The notes beneath the pieces are model-generated. The model saw only the letters and a program-made list of their open reading frames with translations, did not search any database and was not told where the DNA came from. Of a stretch of 64,000 bases of DNA, positions 26,260 through 35,152 are shown piece after piece (position 1 is the first letter of the stretch; each line of letters starts with the position of its first letter). Location: positions 62,001 to 126,000 of the forward strand of contig NZ_JAFCNB010000019.1 in assembly GCF_017896165.1 (NCBI RefSeq), given 5' to 3'. Source of the DNA: Microbispora oryzae (GTDB lineage Bacteria; Actinomycetota; Actinomycetes; Streptosporangiales; Streptosporangiaceae). Position numbers and translations under genes: made by a program.

Positions 26260-29200
26260 TCAGCCACAGGCCGGCCGGTAATCCTCATCCGGCGCGTAGA
26301 GATCCCACTCCTGCGCCGTCAGCGACCGGCCCGCCACCGAACAGACGAATCCCGGAAGGTCCCCGGGCCTCCCCACGTCCCAGAGCCGTGCCCCCTTCTC
26401 CCGTCCGGCGGTCACCAGCTTGCTGCCGTCAGGGCTGAAGGCGATCGAGAAGATGTAGTCGCCGTGGCCGGTCAGCGGCACGCCCTGGGCCCGATGGGCC
26501 GCCACGTCCCACAGCCGTACGGCGCGATCTCCCCCTCCGCTGGCGAGGGTCCTCCCGTCCGGGCTGAACGCCAGAGCGAAGATCTCGTCGTTGTGCCCCA
26601 CCAGGGCGCCGCCCACCGGCCGCCGCGTCGCCACATCCCAGAGCCGCACCGTGCCGTCGTGGCTCGCCGTGGCCAGCCGGCGCCCGTCGGGGCTGAACGC
26701 CAACGCGCGGATCGTTCCACGATGGCTGGTCGTGAGGGTGAACCGCAGCCGGTGAGTGGTGACGTCCCAGAACTGGACGTCCGTCTCGTTCACCGTCGCC
26801 AGCATCCGGCCGTCGGGGCTGAAGGCGGCGGCGAACACGATGCCCTTCTGCCGGGTCGGGAGTGAGGCCTTCAGGGTCCTGGTCGCGGTATCCCACAACA
26901 GGATCCTGGTGTCGTCGCCGGTGGCGAGCGTCCGGCCGTCGGGACTGAAGGCGATCGCCCGTACGTCGCCCCCGAAGGAGTTCGCCTGACGGACGCCGGC
27001 GGTGAGCGGGGCGCCGATCGGCTTCTGATCCGCCGTGTCCCACAGGAGAACCGTGTCCTTCTCGCCCGAGGCGGCCAGCGACCTTCCGTCCGGGCTGAAG
27101 ACGACACCCGGGAGCGTGGCGCCGAGCCTGCCCGGGAGAGGCGGCCCGAGCGCCCTGCGGCTCGCGACGTCCCAGAGCCGTGCCGAGTCTCCGGCTGTGG
27201 CGAGCGTTCTCCCGTCGGGGCTGAAGGCCGCGGTGCCGGTCACCTCCCCGGTTGGGACGATGTCGGAGTGACTGTGCCTCGCGTCCCAGAAGAGGACTGC
27301 GGACCCCTGAATTGTCATGAGGGTCCGGCCGTCGGGACTGAAGAGGACGGAGTCGACCTGTTCCGCCGGACCGGCGAGCCCGCTTCCGGCCTGCCTGCCA
27401 GTCGCGACGTCCCACAGCCCGACCTTGTCGGGTTCGTTGGGCTCGTCCCAGCTGACCGTGGCGAGCGTGGTGCCGTCGGGACTGAATTCGACGGCTTTGA
27501 CATTTCCGGTAATCCCGTGAAGTGGGGAACCGGCCGCACGACCGGTCTTCACGTCGTAAAGGCGGACGGGGCGAAATGAGCTTCCCGCCGCCAGGTATTC
27601 GCCGTCAGGGCTGAAAGCGGCCTCACTGCCGGGAACGACCGCGGTCTTCTTGAGGTCCTTCATGCTCCAGACGGTGACCGACTCGTAGGGAACTCCCACG
27701 ACGGCCAGGTGAGCGCCGTCCCGGCTGAGAATGATCCGCTTCGCGAAACCGCCGGGGCCGCCGGACAAGCGGGTTTCCACTCTCTTCCGCTCAAGGTTCC
27801 AGAACCGAACCTCGGCGGATGACGAGGTGAGCACCGCCAGCGTCCTGCCGTCGGGAGTGAAGGCCATATCAGTGACCGCACCGATGGACAGCGGCTCCTT
27901 CACACGCGGCTTTCGGGTCGCCAGGTCGAACAGCCGGATCTCATCGTCGATAGCCAGGGCGAGAGTCGTGCCATCGGGACTGATCTCCATGTCCCGGACG
28001 ACCGGTCCCGACAGGTCGCCGCCCAGGGGGCGCCGAGCCACGATGTCCCAGAAACGGACGGTGCCGTCGTCGAGGGCGGTGACGAGGACCCTGCCGTCCG
28101 GGCTGGCGGCGACGGCATTGATCGAGCCCTTCCGCACGGGCAGTTCTCCACGGTACGGGCGTCGGTAGACATTGAGGAGGCCGAGTTCCGTCTCCGGGGT
28201 CACGGCGGTCCGGTAGGCGGCCGCGGCGAGACGGGCCGACAGGGCGGGGTCGGCGGTGCTGACCAGTTCGCTCTGGGAGGCGAGCAGGCGGGCGAGAGCG
28301 AAGGTGTGCTCCTGCTCGGCCGAATCGGCCGCCCGGACGGCGACCAGGGCGCTCGCGGCGATGAGGACGACCACGACGGCGGCGGCGAATACCAGGGCCC
28401 GGCGCGCGAGGACGGTCCGCCGCCTCGCGTTGTCGGCGGTCGTGAGGAACTCCGCGGCGACCCCATCCAGCGGACGAACCTCCGACGCCCAGCTCGGCAG
28501 AGCGGCGTGGACGGCGCCCAGTTGCGTTCCGCGGTAGAGGAAGGACGGATCGCGGCCGTTCGCCGCCCATTCCTCGGCGTCGGCGGTGAAGGCGCTGTAG
28601 AGGGCGAGGTTCGACACGTCGTCCTCCAGCCACTCACGCAGCCGTGGCCACGCATGGAGCAGCACGTCATGGGCGATCTGAGCCGCGTCGGCGTCCAGGA
28701 TCACCAGACGGCGGCGGGAGAACGTCTCCAGGACGGAACCGGCGGCCTCCGGGAAGGAAGAGCGCGGCAGCGGACGGCGAGCCAGGGCCCCGTCGCGGCC
28801 GACCACGGTGAGGCCCCGGAACAGCTCGCGAGCCAGCTCTCGTTGCGGGGCCGACAGATCGGCGTAGGCCTCCTCCGCGCTGGTGGCGACCGCGCGCCGC
28901 ACGCCTCCCGTCCGGGCGTAGCCCCGGCTGGTGAGCCGGTCCTCCTCACGGTGATCCCAGATTGTCAGCATCGTCTGGGAGACCAGCGGGAGGACTCCGG
29001 TGCCGTACCCGTCTGCGCCGGAGCCCAATTCGGCGAGGATGACGTCGACCAGACCGGGTTCGATCGCGAGGCCCGCGGCGTCCGCGGGCCCGGTGATCGC
29101 GCGTCGCAGCTGGGCTCCGCTCATCGGGCCGACGATGAACGGGCCGCGCTGGAGCGCGGCGGCCAGCAGCGGATGAGCCGCGCACCGGTCGACGAAGTCA

Positions 29201-30471
29201 CCGCGCACCGCGAGGATCACCAATGCGGCGCCGGACTCGGTGATCGCGCCCAGCGCGGCCAGGAACGACGATCGCTCCGCGTCGGCGCCGCCGAGGGAGA
29301 ATACCTCCTCGAACTGGTCGATGATCAACATCAGCCGGGCGGGGGTAGGCGTGCCCCGGCGCCGGGCGTCCGCCTCCAGCCCCTGGCACACCAGCAGGTG
29401 AGCCTGCCGCGGATCATCGGTCAGGCCGCGCAGAGCCGACGGAGCGTCGACCCCGGCCAGCCCGGCGAGCAGAACGGCCAGCCGCGAGAGCGGTGACCGC
29501 GTCGGCTGATTTATGACGCGCAGCGGCCACTCACGCGCCTCCTCCGACAGCTCGCCGCGGCCGACGGCCGGAAGCAGACCGGCGCGCAGCAGCGACGACT
29601 TCCCGGCTCCGGAGGCTCCGGTCACCACCACCAGACCCGGCCCGCTCAGCCGCTGGGACAGGAAACTGATCAGCTCGGCGGTGATCTCTTCGCGGCCGTG
29701 GAACACCTCCGAGTCGCTCTCCCCGAACGGCAGCAGCCCCCGGTAGGGCGAGCCGTGCGCCCACCGCACGCCGGGCAGGGATCCGTCCGAATCGACCGGC
29801 CGGGTCCGGCGCTCGATCGCGGAGACCTGCTCCAGCAGCAGGCGGGTGTCGGTGGCCTGCCGGTACTGAAGACCGACAGCCAGTTGCAGGTCGGCGCTCT
29901 GCCGGTCCACCGACTCGCGAATCAGCCGTAATCGCTGATCCAACTCGGCCAGCACGAACCCGAACTCCGCGAAATCGCCGCCGAGTTCGGCCAGGCCGGC
30001 GGTCAGAGCCGCCTGAAGCTCGCGGTCGCCCGACCGCACGGCCTCCTCGACGGCGACGCCGACCGCGCCGATCTCGCGCAGGACGGCCGCGATCTCCGCG
30101 CGTAGCGCCTCGGACCGACGGCCGCCTTCTTCCAGCACCCGCTGAACGGCCTGCTCCAATTCGGCGGTGAGATCCTCAGGCGAGGCGTCGGCGCCCAGCC
30201 GCTCGACACCGGCCTTCACAATGTCGGTGAGCACGTTGCCGCCGACGGCCGTCACCGCGCCGACCGCCGCGCTGACCAGCGCCGGCCCACCCACACCCGC
30301 GGTGAGCAGCGGCCCGAAGGCCCCGGCCGACAGCACGCCCAGCAGGAGCTGGGACGACCAGCGCTGAGTCCGGCCGCCTGTGGCCCGCGCCAGCGCGGCG
30401 ATCCGTGCCCGCACCCCGTCCCGCATCAGGTTCGAGGAATCCTCCACCGGCCCAATTTCACCCGACGGCAT
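26260..30471 (-). CDS. nSTAND P-loop ATPase with C-terminal WD40 propeller(s)
   Basis: A 1403-residue signalling ATPase. Residues 40-85 are hydrophobic and Gly/Ala-rich (LLLGVLSAGAFGPLLTAGVG), followed by a helical region (95-220). The STAND core has Walker A GASGAGKSSLLRAGLLP (about 285-300) and Walker B LMLIIDQFEEVF (380-391). A single membrane helix (RRALVFAAAVVVVLIAASAL, around 685-705) separates the ATPase from about 13 WD40 repeats with the signature FSPDGRTLAT...VRLWDVA. Family relatives act as sensors that oligomerise on ligand binding; some are linked to phage defence or programmed cell death. The N-terminal effector is not recognised. Repeats of the propeller show as repeated DNA. 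Confidence 0.88.
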   Translation of the reverse strand: MPSGEIGPVEDSSNLMRDGVRARIAALARATGGRTQRWSSQLLLGVLSAGAFGPLLTAGVGGPALVSAAVGAVTAVGGNVLTDIVKAGVERLGADASPEDLTAELEQAVQRVLEEGGRRSEALRAEIAAVLREIGAVGVAVEEAVRSGDRELQAALTAGLAELGGDFAEFGFVLAELDQRLRLIRESVDRQSADLQLAVGLQYRQATDTRLLLEQVSAIERRTRPVDSDGSLPGVRWAHGSPYRGLLPFGESDSEVFHGREEITAELISFLSQRLSGPGLVVVTGASGAGKSSLLRAGLLPAVGRGELSEEAREWPLRVINQPTRSPLSRLAVLLAGLAGVDAPSALRGLTDDPRQAHLLVCQGLEADARRRGTPTPARLMLIIDQFEEVFSLGGADAERSSFLAALGAITESGAALVILAVRGDFVDRCAAHPLLAAALQRGPFIVGPMSGAQLRRAITGPADAAGLAIEPGLVDVILAELGSGADGYGTGVLPLVSQTMLTIWDHREEDRLTSRGYARTGGVRRAVATSAEEAYADLSAPQRELARELFRGLTVVGRDGALARRPLPRSSFPEAAGSVLETFSRRRLVILDADAAQIAHDVLLHAWPRLREWLEDDVSNLALYSAFTADAEEWAANGRDPSFLYRGTQLGAVHAALPSWASEVRPLDGVAAEFLTTADNARRRTVLARRALVFAAAVVVVLIAASALVAVRAADSAEQEHTFALARLLASQSELVSTADPALSARLAAAAYRTAVTPETELGLLNVYRRPYRGELPVRKGSINAVAASPDGRVLVTALDDGTVRFWDIVARRPLGGDLSGPVVRDMEISPDGTTLALAIDDEIRLFDLATRKPRVKEPLSIGAVTDMAFTPDGRTLAVLTSSSAEVRFWNLERKRVETRLSGGPGGFAKRIILSRDGAHLAVVGVPYESVTVWSMKDLKKTAVVPGSEAAFSPDGEYLAAGSSFRPVRLYDVKTGRAAGSPLHGITGNVKAVEFSPDGTTLATVSWDEPNEPDKVGLWDVATGRQAGSGLAGPAEQVDSVLFSPDGRTLMTIQGSAVLFWDARHSHSDIVPTGEVTGTAAFSPDGRTLATAGDSARLWDVASRRALGPPLPGRLGATLPGVVFSPDGRSLAASGEKDTVLLWDTADQKPIGAPLTAGVRQANSFGGDVRAIAFSPDGRTLATGDDTRILLWDTATRTLKASLPTRQKGIVFAAAFSPDGRMLATVNETDVQFWDVTTHRLRFTLTTSHRGTIRALAFSPDGRRLATASHDGTVRLWDVATRRPVGGALVGHNDEIFALAFSPDGRTLASGGGDRAVRLWDVAAHRAQGVPLTGHGDYIFSIAFSPDGSKLVTAGREKGARLWDVGRPGDLPGFVCSVAGRSLTAQEWDLYAPDEDYRPACG

Positions 30472-31206
30472 CGGAAAAGCATGCGCCCCGACAGATCGGG
30501 ATCAATCCGTGACGCGATTGCCATTCTTTACTCGGCACCATCATCAGGATTCAAGGCTCCATTAAAGCCAGATCGGCATTTCGCACCGACGGGTGGAATG
30601 TCGGGCACTAACCGCATAATCGGACAGCTGAAAGACCGTTTCCGCCCGCGTCCACCACGCGATCGTCATGCCGGGCGAGCGACGCCACTCACCATGGGGG
30701 CCGCACGGCCGCCGCGCGGGGCGTGTCCTGAAACGTACACACCTCCCGGCCCGTTCACCGGACGCCGGGGACTCGCGGGCGGACGCGTCGGCGGCACACG
30801 ATTTCCGAGCGCCGTGCGGGCGGGAAGACGTCACGTCGCCGCCTTTCCCCGACATGTAATTTTCAGCCACTCCCGTTACCGCGCGGAGGCGTGATCAGCC
30901 CCGTGGGCGGCGTCGATCCCGCCGTGCGGGGCGGCCAGGCGGTGCGCGCCCGGCGGCTCCGTTGACGCCCGAACCGCCGTCTGCGTACCGTCCGGCTGCT
31001 ACCCCAAGTGTCCGTTAAGGAAATCGTTTGTCAGGACTCGTCGAGAGCCATGGCCGGCGGACATCGCACGTGGAGTGCCCAATGGTTCTGGTGTTCCGGT
31101 CCGCCACCATCTCGTCGGCAACCCGTGGCGGCAATCGATGTCTCGGCCAAATGGTCCCCACGCCGGAAACTCCCCCGCACCCCACACACCGCCTTCGAGG
31201 ACACAG
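30472..31206. other. Long intergenic region
   Basis: Between the divergent nSTAND and glycosidase genes. It contains the right copy of the flanking repeat but no gene that I can support. Short frames on both strands lack ribosome-binding sites and motifs. Confidence 0.5.
30722..30746 (+). repeat. Flanking direct repeat, right copy
   Basis: Same core CCTGAAACGTACACAC and same flanking bases as at 26211-26235, differing at two positions. A hairpin (CCCGGC / GCCGGG) follows. Similarity continues weakly ~50 bp to the left of both copies. Confidence 0.7.
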
Positions 31207-33405
31207 ATGCGACTTTTCTCCCACCGGTTAAGGCCGGCGCTGGCCGCCGTCGTCTGCGCCGCGGCCGCCGGCGCCCTCACCCCCGCACTGGCCGCCAACG
31301 CAGCGGCCGGCTGCCAGGTCACCTACACGGTCAACAACGAATGGCCGGGCGGCTTCGGCGCGAATGTTAGCGTTAACAACATCGGTGATCCCGTCAACGG
31401 CTGGCGGCTGACCTGGTCGTTCACGGCGGGGCAGACGATCACCCAGCTCTGGAACGGCAGCTACACCCAGTCGGGCGCGCAGGTCACCGTCACCGACGCC
31501 GGCTACAACGGTTCCATCCCCACCGGAGGCACAGCCAGCTTCGGTTTCAACGGCTCCTGGAACGGCACCAACCCCGTCCCCACCGATTTCGTCCTCAACG
31601 GCACTGCCTGCACCGGCACCGTCACCAGTCCGTCGGCGAGCCCCAGCTCGTCGCCCAGCGCGAGCCCGAGCGCGTCCGCCAGCCCTTCGGCGAGCCCGTC
31701 CGCGAGCCCGTCCGCGAGCCCGTCCGCGAGCCCGTCGCCGACGCCGTCGGTCAGCCCCTCCGGCATCACGCCGCCGGCCAACCCCGTGGGCAGCGTGCTC
31801 ACCGTGGCCGCCGGCTCACCGTTCCGGCCGGTCACGCACGTCGCCACCGGCGGTCTGTACGGCCTGGCGGAGAACAGCAAGCCGGCCGACTCGACCCTGT
31901 TGCCGCTGAAGGTCAACTCGCTGACGCAGCCCGCTCCGGGGGTGGGGCAGCGGCCCAACGGTCAGCCGCCGGGCGGTGATTCGCTGCTGGTGTCGCCGCA
32001 GGCCACCCGGGTCGGGGCGGGGGAGTACATCCGGATGCCGGACATCTACCCCAATTTCCCCTACAAGTGGGTGAGCTGGAACGACTGGCTGGCCAAGGTG
32101 GACACGATGGTCCGGGCCCGGCTGAACGCGACCTCGGCGACCAACATCGTCGGCTGGGAGCTGTGGAACGAGCCGGACTGGACGTGGAACACCTCCGCCG
32201 CCGGGGCCTTCAGCGACGGCTGGACGCGCACCTTCCGGGCGGTGCGGGCGCTGGACGCCGCGACGCCGATCGTGGGGCCGAGCATCTCGTACTACAACCG
32301 GTCGTGGATGTCGTCGTTCCTGACCGCGGCCAAGGCCGCGAACACGCTGCCGGACATCATCTGCTGGCACGAACTGGGCAGTCCCAACAACATCGCCGCC
32401 GACATCGCCGACTACCGGGCGCTGGAGTCGTCGCTGGGGATCAGCCCGCGCCGGATCTCGATCAACGAGTACGCGGCCACCAGTGAGGTGGACGTGCCCG
32501 GCCGGATCGCCAGTTATGTGGCGAAGTTCGAGCGGGGCGGGGTGGAGACGGCGCATCGGGCGTTCTGGTACGAGTACGGCACGATGAACGGCCTGGTGGT
32601 CAACAACAACCAGCCGACCGGTACGTGGTGGCTGTACAAGTGGTACGGCGACATGGCGGGCCGGATGGTCACCACGACCCCGCCCAACCAGACCGGGCTG
32701 GACGGCTTCGCCTCCTACGACAGCACCCGCAAAATCGTCAACGTGGTCCTCGGCAACATCTCCGGCACCAACACGGTCCGGCTGACCGGCATCGGCGGGC
32801 TCGGCCCGTCCGTCCAGGTGACGCTGGAGTCCACGCACACCCAGAGCCGCTTCACCTCGGCCCCGGCGGCCACCTCCATCTCCAACGTCGTCTACCGGGT
32901 GACCGGCGATCAGCTCCTGGTGATCGTGCCCAACATGGCCGCCTCGGACGCGTACCACGTGGTCGTCCAGCCGGCCAGCGGGGTGCCCTCCTACCAGGAG
33001 AGATACGAGGCGGAGGACGGGTCGGTCTTCCGCGCGCAGCGGCTGACCACCTCCGGCGCGTCCGAGGGCGGCTACGTCGGCCGCATCGACAACAACACGA
33101 GCGCGCACAACACCGACAGCTACGTCGACTTCGTGGTTAACGTGCCGACCGCCCGGACGTACACGATGGCGATCGGCTACGCGAACGGCGGCGGCGCCAC
33201 CGCCACCCAGGGCCTGGCCGTGAACGGCGGGTCGTGGAGCACCGTCAGCTACCCGGCCACCTCCGGCTGGGGCCAGTTCGGCGCCACTGTGAGCACCAGT
33301 GTCAGTCTCAAGGCCGGATACAACGTGATCCGCCTGGCCAAGGGATCCCCCGGCTTCTCCGGCGGCACCGGCAACGCCGAGCTGGACTACATCCAGCTCA
33401 CCTGA
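31207..33405 (+). CDS. Secreted CBM2 - clan GH-A glycosidase - CBM35 protein
   Basis: ATG 31207 follows GAGGAC; the frame is open further upstream but without signal-peptide character. The order is signal peptide (1-34), CBM2 (36-137), Ser/Ala/Pro linker (140-190), catalytic TIM barrel with acid/base Glu322 in [10 protein letters not shown] and nucleophile Glu421 in SINEYAAT, a beta-domain, and a CBM35 (about 597-732; YEAEDGSVF ... NAELDYIQL). The catalytic part is distantly like the enzyme at 24005 and probably GH39-like, but the family is not certain. Next to it and in the same direction is the CBM2-GH54 gene. A near-match to the 14-bp operator lies inside the CBM2 coding part. Confidence 0.82.
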   Translation: MRLFSHRLRPALAAVVCAAAAGALTPALAANAAAGCQVTYTVNNEWPGGFGANVSVNNIGDPVNGWRLTWSFTAGQTITQLWNGSYTQSGAQVTVTDAGYNGSIPTGGTASFGFNGSWNGTNPVPTDFVLNGTACTGTVTSPSASPSSSPSASPSASASPSASPSASPSASPSASPSPTPSVSPSGITPPANPVGSVLTVAAGSPFRPVTHVATGGLYGLAENSKPADSTLLPLKVNSLTQPAPGVGQRPNGQPPGGDSLLVSPQATRVGAGEYIRMPDIYPNFPYKWVSWNDWLAKVDTMVRARLNATSATNIVGWELWNEPDWTWNTSAAGAFSDGWTRTFRAVRALDAATPIVGPSISYYNRSWMSSFLTAAKAANTLPDIICWHELGSPNNIAADIADYRALESSLGISPRRISINEYAATSEVDVPGRIASYVAKFERGGVETAHRAFWYEYGTMNGLVVNNNQPTGTWWLYKWYGDMAGRMVTTTPPNQTGLDGFASYDSTRKIVNVVLGNISGTNTVRLTGIGGLGPSVQVTLESTHTQSRFTSAPAATSISNVVYRVTGDQLLVIVPNMAASDAYHVVVQPASGVPSYQERYEAEDGSVFRAQRLTTSGASEGGYVGRIDNNTSAHNTDSYVDFVVNVPTARTYTMAIGYANGGGATATQGLAVNGGSWSTVSYPATSGWGQFGATVSTSVSLKAGYNVIRLAKGSPGFSGGTGNAELDYIQLT
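31365..31378. promoter_or_regulatory. Intragenic copy of the TGTTAGCGCTAACA-type operator
   Basis: TGTTAGCGTTAACA differs by one base from the two perfect sites. It sits 158 bp inside the coding region, and to spell it the gene uses AAT, GTT and GTT codons that are rare in the surrounding GC-rich gene; the paralogue at 33564 uses AAC-GTC at the matching codons and lacks the site. Confidence 0.5.
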
Positions 33406-33426
33406 CCCACACCGCCGTACCCGTCC

Positions 33427-33451
33427 GCCCGCGCCCGCACCATGGGCGCGG
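33427..33451 (+). terminator. Hairpin after the CBM2-GH-A-CBM35 gene
   Basis: CCCGCGCCC at 33427-33435 pairs with GGGCGCGGG at 33443-33451, 22 bp after the stop codon. It suggests that this gene and the GH54 gene are separate units. Confidence 0.65.
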
Positions 33452-33463
33452 GCGTCGGGGCAC

Positions 33464-33507
33464 CACCATCACCTACGACGGCCCGAACCATCACTTACGA
33501 CGGCCCG
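33464..33507 (+). repeat. 22-bp tandem duplication
   Basis: Two adjacent copies (33464-33485 and 33486-33507) that begin ACCATCAC and share TACGACGGCCCG, with two mismatches. They lie in the leader of the GH54 gene. Confidence 0.7.
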
Positions 33508-33563
33508 GCCAGACGGCCGGAACAGACCTTTTCTTCCTCGCGGAAAAGCCCCCAGGAGTACGG

Positions 33564-35051
33564 ATGAAGATTCCTCGCCTACGGCTCTGGCTCGCCGCCG
33601 GGGTCGCCGCGGTGGCCGGCCTCACCGGCACGCTGACCACGACCGCCGCCCAGGCCGCGGCCGGATGCCGGGTCGACTACACGGTGAACAACTCCTGGCC
33701 AGGCGGCTTCGGCGCCAACGTCACCATCACCAACCTCGGCGACCCCGTCAACGGCTGGCGGCTGACCTGGTCGTTCACCGCCGGACAGACCATCACCCAG
33801 CTGTGGAACGGCACCGTCTCCCAGTCCGGGTCACAGGTCACCGTCACCGACGCCGGATACAACGCCAGCATCGGCACCGGCGGAAACACGTCCTTCGGCT
33901 TCAACGGCTCCTGGAACGGCACCAACCCCGTCCCGGCGAGCTTCGCCCTCAACGGCACGACCTGCACCGGCGGCGTCACCACCTCACCGTCGTCCTCGCC
34001 CTCGGCTTCGCCGTCGTCCTCCCCGTCGGTTTCGCCTTCGGCCAGCCCCTCGCCCTCGCCGTCCGTCTCGCCGTCGGCGTCCCCGTCGAACCTGCCGTGT
34101 GACATCTACGCCGCCGGCGGCACGCCCTGTGTCGCGGCCCACAGCACGACGCGGGCGCTGTTCCGCTCCTACAGCGGGAACCTCTACCAGGTGCGGCGTT
34201 CGTCGGACAACACGACCAGGAACATCGGCGTGCTGACCACGGGCGGCACCGCCAACGCCGCGACCCAGGACTCCTTCTGCGCCGGCACCTCCTGCGTCAT
34301 CACCGTGCTGTACGACCAGTCCGGACACGGCAACGACCTGTGGTACCAGGGATCGAGCGTCGTTCCCGGCTCGCCGCAGAGCAAGCCCGCCACCGCCACC
34401 ACCGAATCGCTCACCGTCGGCGGCAACAAGGCCTACTCCCTGTACATCAACCCCAGCAACAGCTACTGGCGCGACGGCCACACCACCGGCGTCCCCACCG
34501 GAACCGCGCCCGAGGGCATGTACATGGTCACCAGCGGCACCCACGTCAACAGCGGCTGCTGCTTCGACTACGGCAACAGCGAGACCACCCGCAAGGCCGA
34601 CGCCGCAGGCGCGATGGACGCCATCAACTTCAGCAAGCAGTGCTGGTTCGGCGGCTGCTCCGGCTCCGGCCCCTGGGTGCAGGCCGACCTCGAATGGGGC
34701 CTGTTCCCCGGCGGCAGCCAGTCGTGGAACCCCAACCAGCGGGCGTTCACCAGCAAGTTCGTCACCGCGATGCTGAAGAACAACGGCACCACCCGCTTCG
34801 CCCTCAAGGGCGCCAATGCCCAGTCAGGCGGCATGACCACCCTGTGGGACGGCGCACTGCCCAACGGCTACAACCCGATGAAGAAGCAGGGCGCCATCAT
34901 CTTGGGCAGCGGCGGCGACTGCTGCAAGCCCGACGGCGGCGCCAACCTCAGCGCCGGCACCTTCTACGAGGGCGCCATGGTCGCCGGCTATCCCTCCGAC
35001 GCGACCGAGAACGCCGTCCAGGCGAACATCACCGCCGCCGGCTACCGCTGA
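33564..35051 (+). CDS. Secreted CBM2-GH54 alpha-L-arabinofuranosidase
   Basis: ATG 33564 follows AGGAG. Signal peptide (1-32, ending TTAAQA), then CBM2 ([20 protein letters not shown] ... LNGTTC), a Ser/Pro linker, and from about residue 180 the family 54 catalytic domain: CDIYAAGGTPCVAAHSTTRA, YDQSGHGNDLWYQG, and the nucleophile region DLEWGLFPGG with Glu377. Family 54 enzymes remove arabinose from arabinoxylan and arabinan. Fungal members carry a C-terminal arabinose-binding CBM42; here that is missing and an N-terminal CBM2 takes its place. A strong terminator follows. Confidence 0.92.
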   Translation: MKIPRLRLWLAAGVAAVAGLTGTLTTTAAQAAAGCRVDYTVNNSWPGGFGANVTITNLGDPVNGWRLTWSFTAGQTITQLWNGTVSQSGSQVTVTDAGYNASIGTGGNTSFGFNGSWNGTNPVPASFALNGTTCTGGVTTSPSSSPSASPSSSPSVSPSASPSPSPSVSPSASPSNLPCDIYAAGGTPCVAAHSTTRALFRSYSGNLYQVRRSSDNTTRNIGVLTTGGTANAATQDSFCAGTSCVITVLYDQSGHGNDLWYQGSSVVPGSPQSKPATATTESLTVGGNKAYSLYINPSNSYWRDGHTTGVPTGTAPEGMYMVTSGTHVNSGCCFDYGNSETTRKADAAGAMDAINFSKQCWFGGCSGSGPWVQADLEWGLFPGGSQSWNPNQRAFTSKFVTAMLKNNGTTRFALKGANAQSGGMTTLWDGALPNGYNPMKKQGAIILGSGGDCCKPDGGANLSAGTFYEGAMVAGYPSDATENAVQANITAAGYR

Positions 35052-35056
35052 GACCG

Positions 35057-35091
35057 GCCCGGCCGGACGGCGCCCCGCCGTCCGGCCGGGC
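35057..35091 (+). terminator. Strong terminator after the GH54 gene
   Basis: GCCCGGCCGGACGGC at 35057-35071 pairs perfectly with GCCGTCCGGCCGGGC at 35077-35091 across a 5-base loop. Confidence 0.85.
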
Positions 35092-35095
35092 ATCA

Positions 35096-35152
35096 CACGC
35101 CGCCGCGAACGGCACCGCCGCCACGCCCACGCTCACCCGGACCAGTCCCTGA
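35096..35152 (+). pseudogene. Second orphan CBM2 tail
   Basis: The plus strand reads HAAANGTAATPTLTRTSP and then a stop, matching the end of C-terminal CBM2 modules (ANGSAATPTATCTSP). Nothing upstream continues the module, since the GH54 terminator lies directly before it. The end overlaps the 3' end of the minus-strand glycosyltransferase gene by 20 bp. Confidence 0.55.

Noticed and set aside
26400-28100. Short repeated DNA (CCGTCGGGGCTGAA-like) as a repeat array or CRISPR
   Set aside because: It encodes the FSPDGRTLA motif of WD40 repeats at intervals of ~120-130 bp, so it is coding repetition.
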